Origin: an uncultured Lachnospiraceae bacterium
Lineage (GTDB): Bacteria > Bacillota > Clostridia > Lachnospirales > Lachnospiraceae
Assembly (NCBI GenBank): GCA_902766655.1
Contig: CACXEL010000315.1
Location: forward strand, 1-6,502
Direction of reading: 5' to 3'
DNA length: 6,502 nt
Numbering within the stretch: position 1 is the stretch's first letter; each line of letters begins with the position of its first letter. This document shows positions 1 through 4,808 of this stretch, piece by piece. The notes beneath the pieces were generated by a model. The model saw only the letters and a program-made list of their open reading frames with translations. It ran no database searches and was not told where the DNA came from. The translations under genes were made by a program, and so were the position numbers.

Positions 1-1416
1 ACCCTCCTCGCCAAAGCCGTCGCCGGCGAGGCCGGCGTGCCCTTCTTCAGCATGAACGCCTCCGAGTTCGTCGAGATGGTCGTCGGCGTCGGCGCCAGCC
101 GCGTCCGCGACCTCTTCGAGGAGGCCAAGAAGAACGCACCGTGCATTATCTTCATCGACGAAATCGACGCCATCGGCAAGAGCCGTGACGGCGGCAGGTT
201 CGGCGGCAACGACGAGCGCGAGCAGACCCTCAACCAGCTCCTGGCGGAGATGGACGGCTTTGAGGCGTCCAAGGGTATCCTGATCCTGGCGGCCACCAAC
301 CGGCCGGAGGTCCTGGACCCTGCGCTTCTGCGCCCGGGCCGTTTTGACCGCCGGGTCATCGTGGACAGACCGGATCTGAAAGGCCGGGTGGCCATTCTCA
401 AGGTCCATGCCAAGGATGTTCTCCTGGACGATACCGTTGATCTGGATGCCATCGCTCTGGCTACCGGCGGTGCCGTCGGCTCCGACCTGGCCAACATGAT
501 CAACGAGGCCGCCATTCTGGCCGTCAAGAACGGAAGGAGAAGGGTCAACCAGAAGGATCTTCTGGAAGCCGTGGAGGTGGTCCTTGTGGGCAAGGAGAAG
601 AAGGACCGGATCCTGAGCGCCGACGAACGGCGGATCGTCTCCTACCACGAGATCGGGCACGCCCTCTGTGCGGCTGTGCAGAAGGAGGCCGAGCCGGTCC
701 AGAAGATCACCATCATCCCGAGGACCATGGGCGCCCTCGGCTATGTCATGCAGGTGCCTGAGGAGGAGAAATACCTCTACAGCAAGAAGGAGCTGGAGGC
801 GCGCCTGGTCGGGCTCTTCGGCGGACGCGCTGCGGAGGAAATCGTCTTCAACTCCGTCACCACCGGCGCTGCCAACGATATCGAGCAGGCGACCAAGATC
901 GCCCGTGCCATGATTACCCAGTACGGCATGTCCGAGCGGTTCGGCCTTATGGGGCTGGCCTCCCAGGAGAGCCAGTATCTGGACGGCCGTGTTTATCTGA
1001 ACTGCGGAGACAATACCGCCACGGAGATCGACCACGAGGTCATGGAGCTCCTCAAGCGCTCCTATGAACAGGCTCTGACCATTCTTCGTGAACACAGACC
1101 GGCTTTGGACAGGCTTGCCGATTTCCTGATCACCCGGGAAACGATAACCGGCAAGGAGTTCATGAAGATCTACCGCGAGTGCGAAGGCATCCCCGAGCCG
1201 CCGGAAGAGATCCGGGAGGAACCGGAGATGAGACTGCCCGACAAGACTGAGACTGCCCCGAGGGAGCGTGCAAGGGAGATCCAGGTGCCCGGCTTTATGT
1301 CCGGTCAGGAGGATGCGCCGTCCGACGACTCCGACAGGAGATGGCAGGACGAGGATCCGGATCCCGAACGCTCTGTCCGTGACATGGACATACCGCATGA
1401 GATCAAGCAGATCTAA
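1..1416 (+). CDS. ftsH: ATP-dependent zinc metalloprotease FtsH, C-terminal part (5' end cut by window edge)
   Basis: Membrane-anchored AAA+ protease that unfolds and degrades misassembled membrane proteins and some short-lived cytosolic regulators, acting as a hexamer. The reading frame is open from base 1, giving 471 visible residues. The first residue is the Thr that closes the Walker A motif, so the N-terminal membrane region and P-loop Lys are outside the window. Visible in order: Walker B IIFIDEID (Asp53, Glu54); second region of homology ending RPGRFDR with arginine fingers at 111 and 114; zinc motif HEIGH at residues 216-220 (bases 646-660); third zinc ligand Asp293 in GAAND; then a proline-rich, strongly acidic tail of about 73 residues (399-471). 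HEIGH, instead of HEAGH, is typical of a clostridial FtsH subgroup. Oddity: pore loop 1 reads EMVVGVGA where E. coli has EMFVGVGA, so the aromatic residue is Val27. The GTG at 37 is internal, not a start. Family assignment is secure; substrates cannot be inferred. Confidence 0.97.
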   Translation, partial: TLLAKAVAGEAGVPFFSMNASEFVEMVVGVGASRVRDLFEEAKKNAPCIIFIDEIDAIGKSRDGGRFGGNDEREQTLNQLLAEMDGFEASKGILILAATNRPEVLDPALLRPGRFDRRVIVDRPDLKGRVAILKVHAKDVLLDDTVDLDAIALATGGAVGSDLANMINEAAILAVKNGRRRVNQKDLLEAVEVVLVGKEKKDRILSADERRIVSYHEIGHALCAAVQKEAEPVQKITIIPRTMGALGYVMQVPEEEKYLYSKKELEARLVGLFGGRAAEEIVFNSVTTGAANDIEQATKIARAMITQYGMSERFGLMGLASQESQYLDGRVYLNCGDNTATEIDHEVMELLKRSYEQALTILREHRPALDRLADFLITRETITGKEFMKIYRECEGIPEPPEEIREEPEMRLPDKTETAPRERAREIQVPGFMSGQEDAPSDDSDRRWQDEDPDPERSVRDMDIPHEIKQI

Positions 1417-1460
1417 AGGCAAAAGGCCAACGCAGCGGCGGAGGCCGTGGAAAAGGACAG

Positions 1461-1491
1461 AAACGGATCAGTGAGAGCTGGTCCGTTTGCT
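1461..1491 (+). terminator. Probable rho-independent terminator of ftsH
   Basis: An 11-bp stem (1461-1471 with 1478-1488, one G-T wobble) closes a 6-base loop, TGAGAG. It begins 45 bases after the ftsH stop. The following tract is only partly T-rich (TTT then GCTGTAT), so efficiency may be moderate and some read-through into uvrC is possible. The hairpin itself is clear; its function as a terminator is inferred from position and shape. Confidence 0.6.
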
Positions 1492-1530
1492 GTATAGTGG
1501 GACGAGTCGGTCCCCGGTGTTCCTGCTGCA

Positions 1531-1579
1531 GGACTTCTCCGGCCCGGATCGAACAATCATCTCCGGTCAGGCGAAGTCC
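1531..1579 (+). repeat. Inverted repeat in the uvrC upstream region
   Basis: Perfect 7-bp arms GGACTTC (1531-1537) and GAAGTCC (1573-1579) enclose 35 bases. A further 5-bp pairing lies inside (CCGGA 1544-1548 with TCCGG 1562-1566). Together they could fold into a two-part stem in a uvrC leader transcript. There is no T-tract, no known riboswitch signature and no protein-binding motif I recognise. In GC-rich DNA such pairing can occur by chance, so this is a description rather than a functional call. Confidence 0.3.
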
Positions 1580-1663
1580 GGGAAAAAGGATGCGAAGCAC
1601 CGGGACAGGGATGTAAAGAATACGGCGTTGTCATGTGCCGAACATTTACCAGTTACAGAACAG

Positions 1664-1670
1664 AAGGAGG
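1664..1670 (+). promoter_or_regulatory. Ribosome binding site that fixes the uvrC start
   Basis: AAGGAGG lies 5 bases before the ATG at 1676. It is a near-perfect anti-16S match at the right distance. The reading frame stays open upstream to a TTG at 1487, so this site is what decides the start. Confidence 0.9.
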
Positions 1671-1675
1671 GCGGT

Positions 1676-3577
1676 ATGCCCGGGAACCAGAATTTCATCA
1701 TAGAGGACGAGCTGAAGAAGCTGCCGGGGCAGCCCGGTGTCTACATCATGCATGATAAGAGCGACGAGATCATCTATGTGGGCAAGGCGGTGAGCCTGAA
1801 GAACCGGGTCCGGCAGTATTTCCAGAAGGGGTACAAGCGGAGTCCAAAGATCGAGCGGATGGTCAGCTGTGTGGACCATTTCGAGTATATCGTGACGGAC
1901 ACGGAGCTGGAGGCCCTGGTGCTGGAGTCCAACCTGATCAAGCTCCACCGCCCCAAGTACAATACCATGCTCAAGGATGACAAAAGCTATCCCTACATCC
2001 GGGTGACCACCGGGGAGGCTTTCCCGCGGATCATGATTTCGAGGAGCATGAAGAAGGACAGCTCCCGTTATTTCGGGCCTTACACCAACGCGACTGCTGC
2101 CCGGGATACCGTGGAGCTTTTGCGGAAGCTTTACAGAATCCGGGCCTGCGCCCGCAGACTGCCCGAGGAGACCGGCAAGGACCGGCCATGTCTCTACTAC
2201 CATATCGGCCAGTGCGACGCACCCTGCCAGGGCCAGTGCACCGAGGAGGCTTACGGGGAGAACGTGAGAGGCGTTCTTGAGTTCCTGAAGGGCCATTATC
2301 AGCCGGAAATCGACCGTCTTACCCAAAAAATGATGGAGGCCTCCGAGGATCTCCGGTTCGAGGAGGCTGCCCGCTACCGGGATATCATTGACAGTATCCG
2401 CCAGGTGGGGGAGCGGCAGAAGATTACAGAGACCAACGGGGAGGACCGGGATGTCCTGGCCATCGCCCTGGCCGACGACCCGGACCATGTTACCGGCAGA
2501 AATGCCGTCGTCCAGGTCTTTTTTGTCCGCGGCGGTAAGCTGATCGGGAGAGAGCATTTCCTGCTTACGGCGGACGATACGGACGACCCGGCCCATGTGC
2601 TGGCGGCTTTCATTTCCCAGTATTACAGGGATACACCCTTTGTGCCCAGGGAGCTCATGCTGGACCGTGAGGTGCCGGACAGGGGGCTGCTGGAGGAATT
2701 CCTGGCCAGCCGCAAGGGCAGCAAGGTCCTTATCCGGATACCCCGCAAGGGCATCAAGGAGAAACTGGTCGCCATGGCCAGGGAAAATGCCGAGATGGTC
2801 CTTTCCAGGGACCGCGACAGGCTCCTGCGGGAGCAGCTCAGGACCATTGGGGCGGTCAGAGAGATCGCGGAGCTCCTGGGGATTGAGAAGGCGGACCGGA
2901 TGGAGAGCTACGATATCTCCAATATCAGCGGCTTCGACTCTGTCGGATCCATGGTCGTTTTTGACAAGGGCAAGCCCAGGAAGGCGGATTATCGAAAGTT
3001 CAAGATCAAGTGGGTCCAGGGGCCCAACGACTACGCCAGCATGGAGGAAGTGCTGACAAGACGCTTCAGAAGGGCCCTGGAGGGCGACGAGAGCTTCCGG
3101 ACCCTGCCGGACGTCATCCTGATGGATGGAGGCAGGGGGCAGGTAAATATAGCCCTGGGCGTTCTTCAGGAGCTCGGGCTGGATATTCCCGTCGCGGGCA
3201 TGGTCAAGGATGACTACCACAGGACACGGGGCCTTTATTTCAATAATGTTGAGCTGCCCATAGCGAGAGATTCGGAGGGCTTTAAGCTCCTGACCAGGAT
3301 CCAGGACGAGGTCCACCGGTTCGCCATCGAGTACCACAGGCAGCTCAGGAGCAAGGGCCAGGTCCATTCGGTCCTCGACGACATCGAGGGAATCGGTCCG
3401 ACCAGGAGGAAAGCCTTGCTCAGGACCTTCAAGACGGTGGAGGCCATTCGGGATGCCTCGGAGGAGGAGCTCCTCCATGCGCCATCCATGAATGCAGCCG
3501 CGGCCCGCAGGGTCTGGGAATATTTTCATGCGCCTGCCCGGGAGCGGCAGTTGCAGGAGCCGGAGAATATGGTATAA
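1676..3577 (+). CDS. uvrC: Excinuclease ABC subunit C (UvrC)
   Basis: Dual-incision nuclease of nucleotide excision repair: it binds the UvrB-DNA complex and cuts on both sides of the lesion. 633 residues, close to the usual 600-620. The N-terminal GIY-YIG nuclease (about 15-100) makes the 3' cut; visible residues are Tyr23, Tyr34, Lys37, Arg44 and Glu84. Four cysteines (158, 172, 180, 184, the last three in PCLYYHIGQCDAPC) match the set proposed to bind an iron-sulfur cluster in E. coli UvrC. A UVR domain that contacts UvrB lies at about 212-246. The C-terminal RNase H-like nuclease for the 5' cut keeps its Asp-Asp-His residues: Asp413 (YDISN), Asp484 (LMDGGRGQ) and His547 (DEVHRFA). A helix-hairpin-helix DNA-binding region follows (about 565-625, IEGIGPTRRKALL). 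The ATG at 1676 is chosen because of the Shine-Dalgarno before it and because upstream residues do not resemble UvrC. No LexA box is seen upstream. The gene looks intact. Confidence 0.98.
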   Translation: MPGNQNFIIEDELKKLPGQPGVYIMHDKSDEIIYVGKAVSLKNRVRQYFQKGYKRSPKIERMVSCVDHFEYIVTDTELEALVLESNLIKLHRPKYNTMLKDDKSYPYIRVTTGEAFPRIMISRSMKKDSSRYFGPYTNATAARDTVELLRKLYRIRACARRLPEETGKDRPCLYYHIGQCDAPCQGQCTEEAYGENVRGVLEFLKGHYQPEIDRLTQKMMEASEDLRFEEAARYRDIIDSIRQVGERQKITETNGEDRDVLAIALADDPDHVTGRNAVVQVFFVRGGKLIGREHFLLTADDTDDPAHVLAAFISQYYRDTPFVPRELMLDREVPDRGLLEEFLASRKGSKVLIRIPRKGIKEKLVAMARENAEMVLSRDRDRLLREQLRTIGAVREIAELLGIEKADRMESYDISNISGFDSVGSMVVFDKGKPRKADYRKFKIKWVQGPNDYASMEEVLTRRFRRALEGDESFRTLPDVILMDGGRGQVNIALGVLQELGLDIPVAGMVKDDYHRTRGLYFNNVELPIARDSEGFKLLTRIQDEVHRFAIEYHRQLRSKGQVHSVLDDIEGIGPTRRKALLRTFKTVEAIRDASEEELLHAPSMNAAAARRVWEYFHAPARERQLQEPENMV

Positions 3578-3578
3578 T
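3551..3578 (+). promoter_or_regulatory. Putative sigma-A extended -10 promoter for hprK, overlapping the uvrC stop
   Basis: A perfect TATAAT at 3573-3578 is preceded by TGG (3570-3572), giving the extended -10 form TGnTATAAT. A weak -35, TTGCAG (3551-3556), stands 16 bases upstream. The -10 contains the uvrC stop codon TAA. Transcription would begin near 3585, leaving a leader of about 87 bases before hprK. A perfect TATAAT is notable in this GC-rich DNA, but usage has not been shown. Confidence 0.55.
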
Positions 3579-3590
3579 GGTCTGAGATAT

Positions 3591-3621
3591 CTGCCTGCGG
3601 GAGTGTTTCCCGGGGCGGCAG
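3591..3621 (+). other. Stem-loop in the hprK leader
   Basis: Outer arms CTGCC (3591-3595) and GGCAG (3617-3621) and inner arms CGGGA (3598-3602) and TCCCG (3608-3612) enclose the loop GTGTT, with a small asymmetric internal loop. It would sit just after the predicted transcription start. No T-tract follows, so it is not a terminator. A 5' stabilising hairpin is one possibility. Confidence 0.4.
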
Positions 3622-3637
3622 GGGAGAGAAGTTCAAA

Positions 3638-3650
3638 CCGCCATGGGCGG
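3638..3650 (+). other. Small hairpin upstream of the hprK ribosome binding site
   Basis: CCGCC and GGCGG form a 5-bp all-GC stem around a 3-base loop, ATG. It ends 11 bases before the GAGGTGA Shine-Dalgarno of hprK. It could affect ribosome access or simply be chance pairing. Confidence 0.3.
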
Positions 3651-3661
3651 AAATGCTGACA

Positions 3662-3668
3662 GAGGTGA
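3662..3668 (+). promoter_or_regulatory. Ribosome binding site of hprK
   Basis: GAGGTGA matches the 3' part of the consensus AGGAGGTGA and ends 3 bases before the ATG at 3672. This spacing is normal for this alignment and supports the chosen start. Confidence 0.8.
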
Positions 3669-3671
3669 GAT

Positions 3672-4610
3672 ATGAAGAGTCCGTGCGTTAAGCTGTCCAA
3701 GATTGCCAAGGAGCTGAGTCTGGTGAACCTGACACCCGAGATCGATATGGAGGAGGTCCTGATCACCACACCGGAGATCAACCGCCCGGCCCTTCAGATC
3801 GCGGGATATTATGAGCATTTTGAGAACAAGCGTGTGCAGATCGTGGGATACGTCGAGTACTCCTACATTATGCAGATGGACGAGAGCAAGCGGGCGAAGT
3901 CCTATGACCGGTTCGTTTCCAGCGGCATACCCTGTGTCATTTACACCACCCTGACCGAGCCCTCCGCGGAGATGCTGGAGATCAACCGTAAGTACAAGGT
4001 GCCCTGCCTGTCCACCAAGCGGACGACCAGCTCCTTCATGGCGGAGATCATCCGCTGGCTGGGCGTGGAGCTGGCCCCGAGCATCTCGCTCCACGGCGTC
4101 CTGGTAGACGTTTACGGCGAGGGTGTTCTGATCATGGGAGAGAGCGGTATCGGCAAGTCCGAGGCCGCGCTGGAACTGGTCCGCCGCGGCCACCGTCTGG
4201 TCAGCGACGACGTGGTCATCATCCGCAAGGTATCCGAGGTCACGCTCCTGGGATCCGCTCCGGACGTCACCCGCCACTTTATCGAGCTCCGCGGAATCGG
4301 TATCATCGACGTGAAGACCCTCTACGGCGTGGAGCACGTCAAGGATTCCCAGGCCATCGACCTGGTCATCGAGCTGGAGGAGTGGAGCAAGGAGAAGGAG
4401 TTCGACAGGCTGGGCCTGGAGGAGAACTACAAGGAGATTCTTGGCAACAGGATCGTCTGCCACTCGCTGCCCATCCGGCCCGGCCGCAATCTGGCCGTCA
4501 TCGTGGAGACCGCCGCGGTCAACCACAGGCAGAAAAAGATGGGCTACAACGCGGCCGTGGAGCTCTACAGGCGTGTCCAGGAGAACTTCATGGTAAAGCG
4601 CGGAGAGTGA
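3672..4610 (+). CDS. hprK: HPr kinase/phosphorylase
   Basis: Bifunctional cytosolic enzyme that phosphorylates the sugar-phosphotransferase carrier HPr on Ser46 and also removes that phosphate. This sets CcpA-dependent carbon catabolite control in Bacillota. At 312 residues it matches the family length. The N-terminal domain (about 1-130) is followed by HGVLVDVYGEG (His141), the Walker A GESGIGKS (156-163, Lys162), the catalytic VSDD pair (Asp179, Asp180), the family signature ELRGIGIID (205-213), and the C-terminal motif PIRPGRNLAVIVETAA (267-282). All key residues are present, so both activities are expected. From family knowledge, fructose-1,6-bisphosphate and ATP favour the kinase and phosphate favours the phosphorylase. 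The gene starts 94 bases after uvrC, with its own probable promoter and ribosome site, and ends before a strong terminator. The order uvrC-hprK is common in Clostridia; the usual next gene, murB, is absent here. Confidence 0.98.
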   Translation: MKSPCVKLSKIAKELSLVNLTPEIDMEEVLITTPEINRPALQIAGYYEHFENKRVQIVGYVEYSYIMQMDESKRAKSYDRFVSSGIPCVIYTTLTEPSAEMLEINRKYKVPCLSTKRTTSSFMAEIIRWLGVELAPSISLHGVLVDVYGEGVLIMGESGIGKSEAALELVRRGHRLVSDDVVIIRKVSEVTLLGSAPDVTRHFIELRGIGIIDVKTLYGVEHVKDSQAIDLVIELEEWSKEKEFDRLGLEENYKEILGNRIVCHSLPIRPGRNLAVIVETAAVNHRQKKMGYNAAVELYRRVQENFMVKRGE

Positions 4611-4700
4611 TTTCCGGAACTGAAGACCCGCCCGGCACCGCTGTATGACGGTCTTGCGCCGGCGGATGCGGGAAGCTGCCAGAGTAAGTAACATAACATA

Positions 4701-4751
4701 AAAAAGCTGCAGTCTGTGCGCCGGATCGGGCGCCGCAGACTGCAGCTTTTT
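4701..4751. terminator. Strong bidirectional rho-independent terminator between hprK and the PBP gene
   Basis: A perfect 16-bp stem (4701-4716 with 4736-4751, AAAAAGCTGCAGTCTG and its complement) is topped by a 5-bp GCGCC/GGCGC stem (4718-4722 with 4729-4733) and the 6-base loop GGATCG. A run of T follows on the + strand (TTTTTATG), and six T follow on the - strand. It can therefore end hprK transcripts, 90 bases after the hprK stop, and the convergent PBP transcript, 57 bases beyond that stop. Confidence 0.93.
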
Positions 4752-4808
4752 ATGTACCTATTGAAAGGATTGCGGCAAGAGCAGGTGCCAGTCAGGAGAA
4801 GGACACCG

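Noticed and set aside
1..156. Codon use at the left edge that is almost entirely C/G-ending, suggesting a recombined tract in ftsH
   Set aside because: The stretch is short and encodes the most conserved part of the ATPase. Similar runs occur later in hprK, so normal variation in a GC-rich genome is enough.
1491..1498. TGTATAGT as a uvrC promoter -10
   Set aside because: The TG is not at the extended -10 distance, no -35 lies 16-18 bases upstream, and the motif is directly attached to the ftsH terminator.
1548..1657. LexA (SOS) box upstream of uvrC
   Set aside because: GAAC half-sites occur at about 1551 and 1640, but neither has a partner GTTC at the required 4-base spacing (the second has GTTA after 8 bases).
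1487..1675. A longer UvrC starting at the TTG at 1487
   Set aside because: The extra 63 residues do not resemble UvrC and the start lies inside the ftsH terminator hairpin. The ATG at 1676 has a strong Shine-Dalgarno and fits family length.
1646..3781. A 711-codon open frame on the minus strand covering all of uvrC
   Set aside because: It is exactly antisense to a clearly recognisable uvrC. Its translation is low in recognisable motifs, and it has no ribosome site. Long antisense frames are common opposite GC-rich genes.
4623..4655. AAGACC/GGTCTT inverted repeat after hprK as a first terminator
   Set aside because: It has only 6 bp with a 21-base loop and no T-run; the hairpin at 4701-4751 is far better.
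3633..4694. A 353-codon minus-strand frame opposite hprK
   Set aside because: It mirrors the hprK codon pattern, resembles no family I know, and its start lies inside the terminator spacer without a ribosome site.
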